The position numbers and the translations under genes were made by a program. Source: an uncultured Clostridia bacterium (GTDB lineage Bacteria; Bacillota; Clostridia; Oscillospirales; Acutalibacteraceae). Taken from it: DNA of 64,000 bases. Positions 27,385-37,158 of the stretch are shown here, in pieces. Below the pieces are notes generated by a model. It made no database searches. It saw only the letters and a program-made list of their open reading frames with translations, and was not told the DNA's origin. The stretch is taken from positions 1 to 64,000 of the forward strand of contig CALWUU010000028.1 in assembly GCA_944384835.1 (NCBI GenBank), in the 5' to 3' direction. Within the stretch, counting starts at the first letter, position 1. Each line of letters begins with the position of its first letter.

Positions 27385-29152
27385 ATTTTGCCAAGCGTTC
27401 TTTTAAAGAAGTTAACTGATTTTTCAATTCAGCAGGAAGTTTATCTCCAAATTTTTGGTAGAATTCTTCAATACCTGCCGCTTCACCTAACCATTCTTCA
27501 TTATTAACAGTCAGAATTTTTTCTAAGGTTTCTTTTTCAATATCCAAACCTTCTGTATTAATATCGTCAGCATATGGTAAGTAGCCAATTGGTGTTTCTC
27601 TTGCGTCTACTTTATCTTCACAACGCTCTAAAATCCAATCCAGGACCCTTAGATTATCGCCAAAGCCCGGCCACATATATTTACCGTTTTCATCTTGACG
27701 GAACCAGTTGACGTTAAAGATTTTCGGAGCTTTCTCTCCAAGAATCTCACCCATTTCAATCCAGTGAGCAAAGTAGTCGCCCATATGATAACCACAGAAC
27801 GGCAGCATTGCCATTGGGTCACGGCGAACCACACCAACTTGACCGGTAGCCGCGGCAGTTGTTTCAGAAGCCATAATAGAGCCTACAAATACACCATGGT
27901 TCCAATCGCGGGACTGATACACCAGCGGAGTTGTTTTCTGACGGCGGCCGCCAAAAATAATTGCTGAAATAGGAACACCGGCCGGTGAGCTGAATTCCTT
28001 ACTGATACAAGGACAATTTTCTGCAGGCGCTGTAAAGCGGCTGTTGGGATGTGCACCTTTTTCTTCTGCAGTGGTACCGTCCCAAGGTTTTCCTGTCCAG
28101 TCCACACCATTTTTCGGCGGGTTTTTGTCCAGACCTTCCCACCAAACAGTGTTATTATCCAAATTCAGCGCAACATTGGTATAAATGGTTCCTTTCTGAA
28201 CCGTTGCCAACGCATTTGGATTGGATTTTTGGTTGGTACCCGGCGCAACGCCAAAAAAACCGTTTTCAGGATTGATAGCCCATAATCTGCCGTCAGGACC
28301 TTTTCTCATCCAAGAAATATCGTCGCCTACCGTCCAAACTTTATATCCTTTTCTGCGGTAACCTTCCGGAGGAATTAACATGGCAAGGTTTGTTTTTCCG
28401 CAAGCAGATGGGAACGCAGCGGTAATATATTTTACTTCACCTTTTGGATTTTCCACACCTAAAATCAGCATATGTTCTGCCATCCATTGCTCATTCTTTC
28501 CTTGGAAAGAAGCAATGCGAAGTGCAAAGCATTTTTTGCCCAGCAAAACATTGCCGCCATAACCGGAGTTTACAGAGATAATCGTATTATCCTCCGGAAA
28601 ATGACATATGTAACGTTTTTCCTCATCAATATCACAACTTGCGTGCAAACCGCGTACCCAATCATTATTGGTATCCCCAAAATGAGCAAGCACATCTTTG
28701 CCTACACGGGTCATAATTGCCATGTTGAGTACAACATAGATAGAATCTGTTACCTCAAGTCCAACCTTTGCATACGGAGAAGTAATCGGACCCATGGAAT
28801 AAGGGATTACATACATCGTTTTTCCTTTGTAGCTGCCTCTTGCAATATCGTACAGCATTTTATAAGTTTCAGCAGGCTCTCTCCAATGATTGGTAGGACC
28901 TGCATCCTCTTCTTTTTTAGAACAGATAAAAGTTCTTGCCTCTACACGCGCAACGTCGTTAAGAGCCGTACGGTGCAAATAGCAACCCGGAAGTTTTTCT
29001 TGATTCAATTTGATTAAGTCACCATCATTGCAAGCTTTCGCGCGAAGAGCTTCCAGCTGTTCCTGCGAACCGTCAATCCAAACAACTTGATCCGGCTGTA
29101 CCAGCTCTCTCATCTCGCCAACCCAATTTAACATGGTTTCATTTTTTGTCAT
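27383..29152 (-). CDS. pckG: Phosphoenolpyruvate carboxykinase (GTP)
   Basis: The 589-residue enzyme interconverts oxaloacetate and PEP with GTP/GDP. The P-loop FPSACGKTN is near residue 252, followed by the GDDISWM metal segment. The protein has the GTP-family rather than ATP-family layout (CISKEFSSPAGVPISAIIF, then GGRR). In anaerobes it often runs towards oxaloacetate (family knowledge). ATG 29152 is chosen because GGAGGA lies 8 nt upstream. Monocistronic. Confidence 0.95.
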   Translation of the reverse strand: MTKNETMLNWVGEMRELVQPDQVVWIDGSQEQLEALRAKACNDGDLIKLNQEKLPGCYLHRTALNDVARVEARTFICSKKEEDAGPTNHWREPAETYKMLYDIARGSYKGKTMYVIPYSMGPITSPYAKVGLEVTDSIYVVLNMAIMTRVGKDVLAHFGDTNNDWVRGLHASCDIDEEKRYICHFPEDNTIISVNSGYGGNVLLGKKCFALRIASFQGKNEQWMAEHMLILGVENPKGEVKYITAAFPSACGKTNLAMLIPPEGYRRKGYKVWTVGDDISWMRKGPDGRLWAINPENGFFGVAPGTNQKSNPNALATVQKGTIYTNVALNLDNNTVWWEGLDKNPPKNGVDWTGKPWDGTTAEEKGAHPNSRFTAPAENCPCISKEFSSPAGVPISAIIFGGRRQKTTPLVYQSRDWNHGVFVGSIMASETTAAATGQVGVVRRDPMAMLPFCGYHMGDYFAHWIEMGEILGEKAPKIFNVNWFRQDENGKYMWPGFGDNLRVLDWILERCEDKVDARETPIGYLPYADDINTEGLDIEKETLEKILTVNNEEWLGEAAGIEEFYQKFGDKLPAELKNQLTSLKERLAK

Positions 29153-29289
29153 CTCAGTCTCCTCCTGGCTGTGTGGAACCAGCCAAAATTTTCTATTCAA
29201 TAGTTTATAGTATAATACATCTGCTTATATTAATCAATGAGTATTTTATGAATTTTGATTTATAATCTCATAATTTTTAGTCAAATTTG

Positions 29290-30303
29290 CTAAAAATTGT
29301 TATCTATCGGCATTGCCGCGCAAGCATTTAAATCCATTCCTGCAATTTTGCCTGCCAAAAATTCATAATAAGCTTGGGCACCTACCATAGCTGCGTTATC
29401 CCCGCATAAATTCAAATCCGGCATATGAATTTCCCAGCCTTTTTCCTTGCATTCTTGCTGCAGCTTTCTTCTTAATAAAGAATTTGCAGAAACACCGCCT
29501 GCAATGACCAATTTTCTATAATTGGTTTCGTTCATTGCCAAAATCACGTTTTTCAGAAGACAATCCACCACTGCCTTTCGGAAAGAGGCAGATAAATCTG
29601 CAATGGGAAGCTCCTCCCCTTTTTGAGAAGCATTGTGTATCAAATTAATCACTGCAGTTTTTAATCCGGAAAAACTAAAATCCAAAGGCGACCCTTGTAC
29701 AGTAGGATGGGGCAATGTAAACGCATCTTCATTACCTTGTTCTGCAATTTTATCCAAATGTACGCCTCCCGGATAAGACATTCCCATGGCTCTCGCAGCT
29801 TTATCAAACGCTTCACCGGCCGCATCGTCTCTGGTCTGTCCAATGACATGCAAATCTGTATAATCTTTTACATCTATGATATGTGTATGTCCGCCGGATA
29901 CAACCAGGCACAAAAAAGGAGGCTTTAATTCCGGAGAGGTAATATAGTTGGACGCAATGTGAGAACGCAGATGATGTACAGGTATCAACGGCAATCCTGT
30001 CGAAAGCGCTAATCCTTTGGCAAAGTTTACACCTACCAACAGCGCTCCAATCAATCCGGGTGCGCAGGTGACGGCAATTGCATCCAATTCGTTTAATGTG
30101 ACATTTGCTTGTTCCAATGCTTGTTTTGTAACACCAACAATTGCCTCACTATGCCGCCGGGAGGCAATTTCCGGAACAACTCCGCCATACAGCTTATGTT
30201 CTTCAATTTGAGAAGCAACCACAGAAGAATGTACCGTTCTGCCGTTTTCTACAACAGCAGCCGCGGTTTCATCGCAGGAGCTTTCAATTGCTAATATTTT
30301 CAT
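29290..30303 (-). CDS. tsaD: tRNA N6-threonylcarbamoyladenosine transferase TsaD
   Basis: TsaD (337 residues) transfers threonylcarbamoyl to A37 of ANN-decoding tRNAs, usually with TsaB and TsaE. The ASKHA fold is clear: LAIESSCDETAAAVV, VHHLRSH with metal His residues, LVVSGGHTH and VAGGVSANSLLR. It lies 12 nt after rimI, the usual partner; tsaB and tsaE are not in this window. Confidence 0.97.
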   Translation of the reverse strand: MKILAIESSCDETAAAVVENGRTVHSSVVASQIEEHKLYGGVVPEIASRRHSEAIVGVTKQALEQANVTLNELDAIAVTCAPGLIGALLVGVNFAKGLALSTGLPLIPVHHLRSHIASNYITSPELKPPFLCLVVSGGHTHIIDVKDYTDLHVIGQTRDDAAGEAFDKAARAMGMSYPGGVHLDKIAEQGNEDAFTLPHPTVQGSPLDFSFSGLKTAVINLIHNASQKGEELPIADLSASFRKAVVDCLLKNVILAMNETNYRKLVIAGGVSANSLLRRKLQQECKEKGWEIHMPDLNLCGDNAAMVGAQAYYEFLAGKIAGMDLNACAAMPIDNNF

Positions 30304-30315
30304 ATTATCTCTCCC

Positions 30316-30771
30316 TTACTGAGTTTTGAGCTCTTTTGTCATAATCAAACCATCTTCCACAGGCGCTGCATAAAAATTTTTTCTACAACCGACTTCACAA
30401 AAACCAAGTTTCCGATAAATAGAAATGGCCTGTTGATTGGAAACGCGTACTTCCAGGGAAATAAAAATTCCATTCCTCTGTATTGCCTGCTCAATTAGCG
30501 TTTGTACCAATTGGGTACCAATGCCCATACCTCTAAACTGTGGAAAAACTGCAATATTATTGATATAACATTCACCCATGACACACTGCATGCCGGCATA
30601 ACCCAGCACTTGTCCGTTTTGCTCTGCAACGCAAAAAACAGCGAGCTTATTGTGAAGTTCGCTGCGCAAGCTGTTTTCAGACCATGGCTGGGAAAAGCAA
30701 ATCCGCTCCAGCTGAGCCAGAGCGGGAATATGCTGTTCCTGCATAGGTACCATTTGAATATTGTCATTCAT
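30316..30771 (-). CDS. rimI: Ribosomal-protein-alanine N-acetyltransferase RimI
   Basis: A GNAT acetyltransferase (151 residues) of RimI type: ICFSQPWSENSL, YINNIAVFPQFRGMGIGTQL for acetyl-CoA, and LEVRVSNQQAISIYRKLGF. Adjacent to tsaD as in many Firmicutes. The ATG at 30771 is preferred as it does not overlap the upstream phosphatase gene; an ATG five codons earlier does. Substrate by family inference only. Confidence 0.88.
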   Translation of the reverse strand: MNDNIQMVPMQEQHIPALAQLERICFSQPWSENSLRSELHNKLAVFCVAEQNGQVLGYAGMQCVMGECYINNIAVFPQFRGMGIGTQLVQTLIEQAIQRNGIFISLEVRVSNQQAISIYRKLGFCEVGCRKNFYAAPVEDGLIMTKELKTQ

Positions 30772-30773
30772 AC

Positions 30774-31229
30774 TTATTTTTTCCATGCCTGTTTTGCCTG
30801 TGTAAACAGCACATGATCCAAATCTGCAAAGGAGGCAACCATTTGGTCTCTTACGGAACGGAATTCTTCCACGTCTTTTTTGTATGGGTCGGGAATTCCT
30901 TCCGGTCCGCCCAATAGATACACTTGGTCAGGATCAATGCCTGCTTCTACCAGAATTTGTCTGTGTACAGGTTCCATTACCACAAAAAAGTTTCCCTTCA
31001 TTAAATCCTTTCCTCTGAGTCTATGAGCAATATGGTTGGAAATATCAACATCCAACTCTTTGCAAGCTTCTACGGCGTTATCGCTTACTTTGTCGCCTTC
31101 ATAAGCCGCCAACCCGCCGCTTTCCACTTGTATATAATTAATCCCGTTATCATTTAAATGCTTATAGTAAAGAGCTGCTGCCATTGGACTGCGGCAAGTA
31201 TTGCCGGTACATATAAAATAAACTAACAT
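30774..31229 (-). CDS. Low-molecular-weight phosphatase, YwlE-like (possible protein-arginine phosphatase)
   Basis: The 151-residue protein has the LMW-PTP P-loop CTGNTCRS near the N-terminus and the acid DPYKKDVEEF near the C-terminus. In this family a Thr in the loop (CTGNT, as in YwlE) marks arginine phosphatases, whereas tyrosine phosphatases carry Ile (CxGNIC). The partner kinase McsB is not in the window. ATG 31229 has AAGGAGAGG upstream. Its stop abuts rimI, so the genes are coupled. Confidence 0.87.
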   Translation of the reverse strand: MLVYFICTGNTCRSPMAAALYYKHLNDNGINYIQVESGGLAAYEGDKVSDNAVEACKELDVDISNHIAHRLRGKDLMKGNFFVVMEPVHRQILVEAGIDPDQVYLLGGPEGIPDPYKKDVEEFRSVRDQMVASFADLDHVLFTQAKQAWKK

Positions 31230-31320
31230 AGTGAACCTCTCCTTCATGTTCTGCTTTTCCGCCATTTTTCTTTATTATACACGAAATCATTCTTTTTTTA
31301 AAGTACCTTACAGCATTTCT

Positions 31321-32145
31321 CTATCGTCCCAACTGTTTGCCTGTACAAATATCTAAAAAGCATTTTATTTCATCCTGCAGTTGTTTTTGTTCCTTTTTGA
31401 AGTAATAAGAATGCCAGGATCGCTGCAAATATACCAATCTGTGATAAGGACAGTGGGTAAGTCCTTTTTCTATGGTTTCCGCACTGCGCCACAACACTGC
31501 TTCATCATTGCGGGACTGGGTAATCAATACCGGAACAGTCACCTTAGGCAAATTTTTCACCGCAAGTCTGGACAAGCGTGTTAAGTCAACAACTCTGGGC
31601 AGCCAGCCTACGGTATAAAGGATATTATCTACTGTTACACTATTATTTTCCCGGTAATAACGGTCAATGCGATTATAAATCGGATTCCTGCTGAAAAAAT
31701 TCTTCGTGGAATACAACGAGCTGCGGCTTTTCAATCCTATTTTAATAGCCGTATTGAGTAAAATCAAACCTTTCACATTGGCTTTGGAACAGACGCTTTC
31801 ATTAATTGCAAGCAGTCCTCCCATAGAATGTCCCACCAAATACACATTGGGATACAACTCTGCATAGCGCTGTACTTCTTTATGGACTTGTTCCGTCCAT
31901 TGATTCTGCGAACTGTGCGCAAAATCCTTTGCTGTGCCGCCATGTCCCGGAAGCAGCAAAGCTGCACATGCATATCCCATATGAGATACAAAATCGGCGA
32001 GTCCAACAAATTGATGAGGACTTCCTAAAAAACCGTGAATAAAAATCACAATGGTATCTGTATCTTTTCTTAATGTTTCAAAAGCCTTATGGGGATTGAA
32101 CGGTTTGTATTCCAAAGGTTTTAACGGTCGCTTTTGTTTGTCCAA
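31321..32145 (-). CDS. Alpha/beta hydrolase (lipase/esterase-like)
   Basis: A 274-residue alpha/beta hydrolase: IFIHGFLGSPHQF for the oxyanion region, VGHSMGGLLAIN with nucleophile Ser, LITQSRNDEAV with the Asp, and a late His in LQRSWHSYYF. It resembles carboxylesterases and monoacylglycerol lipases. No signal peptide, so cytoplasmic. GGAGG precedes the start; it lies 15 nt after the rlmA-like gene. Confidence 0.85.
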   Translation of the reverse strand: MDKQKRPLKPLEYKPFNPHKAFETLRKDTDTIVIFIHGFLGSPHQFVGLADFVSHMGYACAALLLPGHGGTAKDFAHSSQNQWTEQVHKEVQRYAELYPNVYLVGHSMGGLLAINESVCSKANVKGLILLNTAIKIGLKSRSSLYSTKNFFSRNPIYNRIDRYYRENNSVTVDNILYTVGWLPRVVDLTRLSRLAVKNLPKVTVPVLITQSRNDEAVLWRSAETIEKGLTHCPYHRLVYLQRSWHSYYFKKEQKQLQDEIKCFLDICTGKQLGR

Positions 32146-32160
32146 GGCAATTCCTCCTTT

Positions 32161-32985
32161 CTATATTCTCTTATAAACCAAAAAATCAAAATGAATTTCT
32201 GTTTTCAGCGTCTCCGTATCTTTCAAACGCTCGCTGCCCTGTATGGTAGTCTTCCAATAATAAGGCGTCATTGCAAATAAGTCGGCAATGATGTCATGTT
32301 GGTCAATGTAAATTTCATCTTTTACGGTGACGCGTTTTTGAAACGTAAAGCCGTCGTAAAAAGTATCTTTTTCTTCGTTTTCATAGGGGTGTTCATACAA
32401 AATCTCTTTTAAACCATACAAATGGCGTGCTCCCGGGACAGCAAGTATCATAACACCGCCACGCTTTACGATCCTTTGGAACTCTTCAGGTACAATGGGA
32501 GCAAAAATATTCAGCAAACAATCTGCGGAACTGCTTTCAATGGGACTGTCAAAAATACTGCCTACTGCAAATTTGATATCACGGTACTTTTTTGCCGCTG
32601 CTTTTACAGCAAATTTGGAAATATCAAATCCTGCAAACTGTGCCTTAATTCCCAATGCATCCAAGTGCGCTTTTACACGCCCTGTATAGTAACCTTCTCC
32701 ACAGCCTGCATCCACAATGACAGGCTGTGTTTTACCCCCAACCGCTTCTTCCACCAAATTGTTGAGTTGATTGCTGAACGGAAGGTAAAGTCCTGTTTCC
32801 AAAAATTCTCTGCGGCACGCAACCATTTGGCGGTTATCTCCCGGAATTTTGGAATGCATTTTATTGGGCGGCAGCAAATGAACATAACCTTGCGCAGATA
32901 CGTCATAACTATGTCCGTTTTCACAGCGGTATGTATGAGCCGTTTCTTCTAATTTTTTCTTACAAATAGGGCAAATAAAAACCAT
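32161..32985 (-). CDS. Putative 23S rRNA (guanine-N1)-methyltransferase, RlmA-like
   Basis: A 274-residue SAM methyltransferase with an N-terminal zinc site (CPIC near residue 5 and CENGH near residue 21), followed by GYVHLLPPNK, typical of RlmA/RrmA. The SAM motif VIVDAGCGEGYYTG is clear. RlmA(I/II) methylate G745 or G748 in helix 35; the latter confers tylosin resistance in some Gram-positives. Which G is modified cannot be said. AAGGGG precedes ATG. Confidence 0.87.
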   Translation of the reverse strand: MVFICPICKKKLEETAHTYRCENGHSYDVSAQGYVHLLPPNKMHSKIPGDNRQMVACRREFLETGLYLPFSNQLNNLVEEAVGGKTQPVIVDAGCGEGYYTGRVKAHLDALGIKAQFAGFDISKFAVKAAAKKYRDIKFAVGSIFDSPIESSSADCLLNIFAPIVPEEFQRIVKRGGVMILAVPGARHLYGLKEILYEHPYENEEKDTFYDGFTFQKRVTVKDEIYIDQHDIIADLFAMTPYYWKTTIQGSERLKDTETLKTEIHFDFLVYKRI

Positions 32986-33017
32986 ATCTGTTCCCCTTAT
33001 CTACTTATGTAATAGGA

Positions 33018-33049
33018 ATACACCGAGAGATGATTGACTCTCGGTGTAT
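33018..33049. terminator. Hairpin after polA
   Basis: ATACACCGAGAG pairs with CTCTCGGTGTAT downstream of polA. No T-run follows, so termination is only probable. Confidence 0.45.
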
Positions 33050-33088
33050 CATGCAATTTATCCAGCTGTTTGTATGCAAAAGCAGTCT

Positions 33089-35683
33089 TTAAGCTTTCGC
33101 GTCATACCAAGTTTTTCCCACGGTTGCTTCCGCTACCATTGGCACAGACAAGTGAATGGCCTGTTCCATTTCTTCTGTCAGCAGCTGCTGAACCAGCGGC
33201 GCTTCTTCTTCCGGAGCTTCTACAATCAACTCATCGTGCACCTGCAAAATCAGGCGTGCGCGCAAACCTTCTTGCTCCAATCTGCGTACCACACGAATCA
33301 TAGCAATTTTGATGATGTCCGCAGCAGTACCCTGAATTGGCATATTCATGGCAACACGCTCTCCAAAGGAACGCAAATTGAAGTTGGACGAACTCAATTC
33401 CGGAAGATAACGGCGGCGTCCGAATAACGTTTCCACATAGCCGGTTTCTTTTGCATGTTCCACCACATTTGTCATATAATTGCGCACACCGCTGAAGTGA
33501 TCCAAATACGTTTTGATATATTCCTCTGCTTCTTTACGGGTAACGCCTATATTTTTTGCAAGCGAAAACGCGCCTATCCCGTAAATGATACCAAAGTTAA
33601 CTGCTTTTGCACGGCTTCTCATCAAAGGCGTTACCATTTCACGAGGCATATGGAACACTTGTGCTGCAGTATTGCGGTGAATGTCATCATTTTCTTTGAA
33701 CGCTTGTATCATACCGGAATCATTTGCCACATGCGCCAATACCCGCAGTTCAATTTGAGAATAGTCTGCATCTACTAAAACACAGCCGTCTTTTGCAACA
33801 AAAAATTTGCGCAGTTCTCTGCCAACGTCAGTACGGACAGGAATATTCTGCAAATTAGGTTCTGTTGAGCTAATGCGGCCTGTCCGTGTTTCTGTCTGGT
33901 TAAAACTGGAATGGATGCGTCCGTCTTCCTCCACCACTTTTAACAAACCGTCGCAATACGTAGACTTGATTTTTGCCAATGTGCGGTATTCCAAAATCAG
34001 TTCCACCACAGGATGTTCATAACGAAGCTTTTCCAATACTTCCGCATTGGTGGAATACCCTGTTTTTGTCTTTTTCCCAGCTGGCAGCCCTAATTTTACA
34101 AATAAAGCTTCTCCCAATTGTTTTGGTGAATTTAAATTAAATTGATAGCCGACTTCCTCGTACACTAAGTTCTGCAACTGATCAATTTTTGTCTGCATAA
34201 TTTCCCCGTATTGAGCAATGCCCTCTTTATCGACGGCAAATCCCAGTTCTTCCATTTGTGCCAATACTTTGGCAAGGGGAAGTTCAATGTCATGCAGTAA
34301 TTTATGCTGTGTATTCTGAGAAATTTTATCATCTATCACTCTATATAAACCAGGATAGATTGCCGCCCATTTTATCATAGGCTCTTGTTCTGTCAGCTGA
34401 GTATCGATTTGAGGCTGCTCCACACCGTATTCTGTTGCCATACGCTCTATTTCATAATTGGAAGAGGAAGGATTGAGCAAATATCCTGCAAGCATAGTGT
34501 CCATTTCCACTTGAACTAAGCCAATATTCTGTCTATATAACGCGGCATACAGCGGTTTTACATCATGAGTATACTTTTTGATATCTTCACTTTCACAAAA
34601 CGCTTTCAAAAAGTCAGCATGTTTTGCCGTATTTACCATACAAATCGTATTCTCTAAATGGAAATATAATGTTTCAATTTGTTTGTCCTGATAGGACACC
34701 AAAAAATAAGCACTGCCTGTTTGTTGTAATTGCTGCAGTAAACTATGGGTATCGTCACATTCTTTGATTTGCAGCGATTGTTCTGTTATCAATGCTTCTT
34801 GCTCTGCTTCAATTTGGTCCAATCCCCATTTTTTAATCAGACTGAATAATTCTAATTTCGCCATCAATCGTACGGCTCCTTGAAGATCACCTTCTGCAAT
34901 ACGATAATGTTCCAAATCAGTATCAATCGGCGCTTGCAGGCAGATGGTTCCCAGCTTATAACTTAAGAAAGCAGACTCTTTTCCTTCTTCCAGTTTTTTA
35001 CGCATGGCAGGCTTTAAATCCAGCTGGTCAAAATTTTGATAAATTGCTTCAATACTGCCATAGGTCTGAATCAAATCCGCAGCGCCTTTTGCTCCAATTC
35101 CGGCAACACCCGGGATATTGTCCGAGCTGTCTCCTTGCAATGCTTTTATGTCAATTAACTGGTGCGGCGTCACACCGTAATCTTCTTTTACTTTAGTTTC
35201 ATCGTATACCGTTACAACCGGCTGCCCAAACTTTGTAGCCGCCAAACGCACCGTAACCGCCGGACCAACCAACTGCAGGCTGTCTCTGTCTCCCGTAGCT
35301 AATACGCATTCATGGCCTTCTTCCGTGCATACGCGTGCTAACGTTCCTAAAATATCGTCGGCTTCGTATCCTTCACATTCCACAATTTGATAGCCAAGCA
35401 ACGTTAAAAGTTCTTTTAAAATTGGCAGCTGCTGCGCCAATTCCGGCGGCATACCTTTACGCTGAGCTTTGTAACCATCGTACTCTTTGTGACGAAATGT
35501 TGGCGCGCGCATATCAAATGCTGCCGCTACCGCATCCGGATTGGTGTCCTCCTTTATTTTTTGCAGCATAGTTAAAAAACCATATATTGCATTTGTAAAC
35601 GTACCGTCTTTGGTCGTTAGCAGCTTAATTCCATAAAAAGCCCGGTTCAATATGCTATTTCCGTCCAGCACAAGTAACTTCAT
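33089..35683 (-). CDS. polA: DNA polymerase I
   Basis: PolA (864 residues) has the 5' nuclease domain (residues 1-285, LLVLDGNSILNRAF, YKAQRKGMPPELAQQLP), a central 3'-5' exonuclease-like domain without the usual DxE triad, and the polymerase domain with motif A DADYSQIELRV, motif B RSRAKAVNFGIIYG and motif C QVHDELIVEAP. As in many Firmicutes, proofreading is probably absent. It fills gaps in repair and Okazaki maturation. The upstream region carries a second pair of structured repeats. Confidence 0.97.
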   Translation of the reverse strand: MKLLVLDGNSILNRAFYGIKLLTTKDGTFTNAIYGFLTMLQKIKEDTNPDAVAAAFDMRAPTFRHKEYDGYKAQRKGMPPELAQQLPILKELLTLLGYQIVECEGYEADDILGTLARVCTEEGHECVLATGDRDSLQLVGPAVTVRLAATKFGQPVVTVYDETKVKEDYGVTPHQLIDIKALQGDSSDNIPGVAGIGAKGAADLIQTYGSIEAIYQNFDQLDLKPAMRKKLEEGKESAFLSYKLGTICLQAPIDTDLEHYRIAEGDLQGAVRLMAKLELFSLIKKWGLDQIEAEQEALITEQSLQIKECDDTHSLLQQLQQTGSAYFLVSYQDKQIETLYFHLENTICMVNTAKHADFLKAFCESEDIKKYTHDVKPLYAALYRQNIGLVQVEMDTMLAGYLLNPSSSNYEIERMATEYGVEQPQIDTQLTEQEPMIKWAAIYPGLYRVIDDKISQNTQHKLLHDIELPLAKVLAQMEELGFAVDKEGIAQYGEIMQTKIDQLQNLVYEEVGYQFNLNSPKQLGEALFVKLGLPAGKKTKTGYSTNAEVLEKLRYEHPVVELILEYRTLAKIKSTYCDGLLKVVEEDGRIHSSFNQTETRTGRISSTEPNLQNIPVRTDVGRELRKFFVAKDGCVLVDADYSQIELRVLAHVANDSGMIQAFKENDDIHRNTAAQVFHMPREMVTPLMRSRAKAVNFGIIYGIGAFSLAKNIGVTRKEAEEYIKTYLDHFSGVRNYMTNVVEHAKETGYVETLFGRRRYLPELSSSNFNLRSFGERVAMNMPIQGTAADIIKIAMIRVVRRLEQEGLRARLILQVHDELIVEAPEEEAPLVQQLLTEEMEQAIHLSVPMVAEATVGKTWYDAKA

Positions 35684-36131
35684 AAGTATTGTCCGTACCT
35701 TTCCAAATAGTTAAAATCTTGTATAACCATTATTTGTTTTATTATAGCATTTAAAAAATTCCTTTGCAATTTTTAACGTATTAATGCTAAAACGTTCTTG
35801 TCAACAATCAAAATCTTTGATTTTGTGCTTGTTACAAGGTTGTTATAACATAAAAAAAATTGTGAAACAATTTCCAGCCAATAAATGTCACAATGTTCTT
35901 GCCGCTACATCTAGGTTATAACAAAAAGCAATTAAATATCATATAATAGCGTTTTCACAATCAGTGAAATTTTAACTGATTCCAATTCATGACACAATTT
36001 TTGATAGAAAAATTCTTAATATAACCGCTTTTTATCCATAACAAAAATTGCGTTATTCCTTGTTTTATGATAGAATAACTCAATATTAATATTTTATGTA
36101 TTTAATTTACTTAGAAACGGTAGGGTTTGAT
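35684..36131. other. Divergent intergenic region with repeat pair
   Basis: Between polA and dus. It contains two copies of the two-hairpin repeat (35741-35931) and an AT-rich promoter region. No gene is seen. Confidence 0.5.
35741..35931 (+). repeat. Second tandem pair of the two-hairpin element
   Basis: Unit III has a second hairpin at 35797-35838 (CTTGT with ACAAG, AACAA with TTGTT, and the inner CAAAATCTTTGATTTTG). Unit IV has a first hairpin at 35857-35873 (AAATTGT/ACAATTT) but a decayed second one. Sequence and order match 13231-13436, and the T-A pair in unit IV replaces the C-G pair of units I and II. Confidence 0.8.
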
Positions 36132-37115
36132 TTGAAAATCGGCAATATTTCTTTTGATGGAAAAGCAATTTTGGCGCCCATGGCAGGTGTTTCGGATAAA
36201 TCTTTTCGTGAACTGTGCACTTCCTTTGGCGCGGCATACGTAGTCTCTGAAATGGTAAGCTCAAAAGGACTGCAATTCAGCGACCGAAAAAGCAAAGAGT
36301 TAATGGAACTATCTCCGGCTGAGCGTCCTGCGGCAATTCAAATTTTTGGTGACCAGCCTGAAATAATGGCCAGAGCAGCTGAAAAAGCAATGGAATTCCA
36401 CCCCCAAGCCATTGATATTAATATGGGTTGTCCTGCCCCTAAAATCAGCAACAGCGGAGGCGGTTCCGCTTTGATGAAACGTCCCGATTTGTGCGGAGAA
36501 ATTGTCTCGGCAGTGAAAAAAGCAGTAGAGGTTCCTGTAACCGTGAAAATCCGAAAAGGATGGGATAAGAATAGTATCAACGCGGTAGAAGTGGCATGTA
36601 TTTGTGAACAAGCGGGAGCCGATGCGATTGCTGTACACGGCAGAACCAGAGAGGATATGTATACGCCGCCTGCCGACTGGGATATTATCCGTCAAGTAAA
36701 ACAAGCTGTTTCTATTCCTGTCATTGGAAACGGGGATGTCAACACTGCCCAGGACGCTGCCAAGATGATAGAAGAAACCGGCTGCGATATGGTGATGGTT
36801 GGCCGCGGCGCATTGGGCAATCCATGGATTTTTTCACAGATTAATGCATATTTATCTGATCATTGTACTATCCTTCCTTCCCCTTCTATTATGGAACGCA
36901 TGCTGGTTATGCGAAAGCATATGGAAGCTTTATGCAGTCATAAAACAGAACATCATGGAATGAAGGAAGCCCGTAAACATGTCGGCTGGTATGTAAAAGG
37001 AATCCATGGGGCGGCAGAATTCAGACGAAGAGCGGGATATTTGTCTTCTTTGGCAGAACTGGATTTGTTAATTGAAGATATTCTAAAAGAAAATTTATCG
37101 TATATTGAAAGATAA
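36132..37115 (+). CDS. dus: tRNA dihydrouridine synthase
   Basis: The flavin enzyme (327 residues, DusB-like) reduces uridines in the tRNA D loop. LAPMAGVSD, DINMGCPAPK with catalytic-Cys context, VTVKIRKGWD, AVHGRTRE and GNGDVN are the family signatures. TTG 36132 is chosen because the product then starts KIGNISFDGKAILAPMAG, like other Dus proteins, and GTAGGG precedes it; the upstream ATG extension is atypical. Confidence 0.94.
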   Translation: MKIGNISFDGKAILAPMAGVSDKSFRELCTSFGAAYVVSEMVSSKGLQFSDRKSKELMELSPAERPAAIQIFGDQPEIMARAAEKAMEFHPQAIDINMGCPAPKISNSGGGSALMKRPDLCGEIVSAVKKAVEVPVTVKIRKGWDKNSINAVEVACICEQAGADAIAVHGRTREDMYTPPADWDIIRQVKQAVSIPVIGNGDVNTAQDAAKMIEETGCDMVMVGRGALGNPWIFSQINAYLSDHCTILPSPSIMERMLVMRKHMEALCSHKTEHHGMKEARKHVGWYVKGIHGAAEFRRRAGYLSSLAELDLLIEDILKENLSYIER

Positions 37116-37122
37116 GACAGAC

Positions 37123-37154
37123 AAAAAGACAGAAGTAAAAACTTCTGTCTTTTT
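37123..37154. terminator. Terminator between dus and the bacteriocin ABC gene
   Basis: AAAAAGACAGAAGT pairs with ACTTCTGTCTTTTT around AAAA, between convergent genes. Confidence 0.88.
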
Positions 37155-37158
37155 TGTG

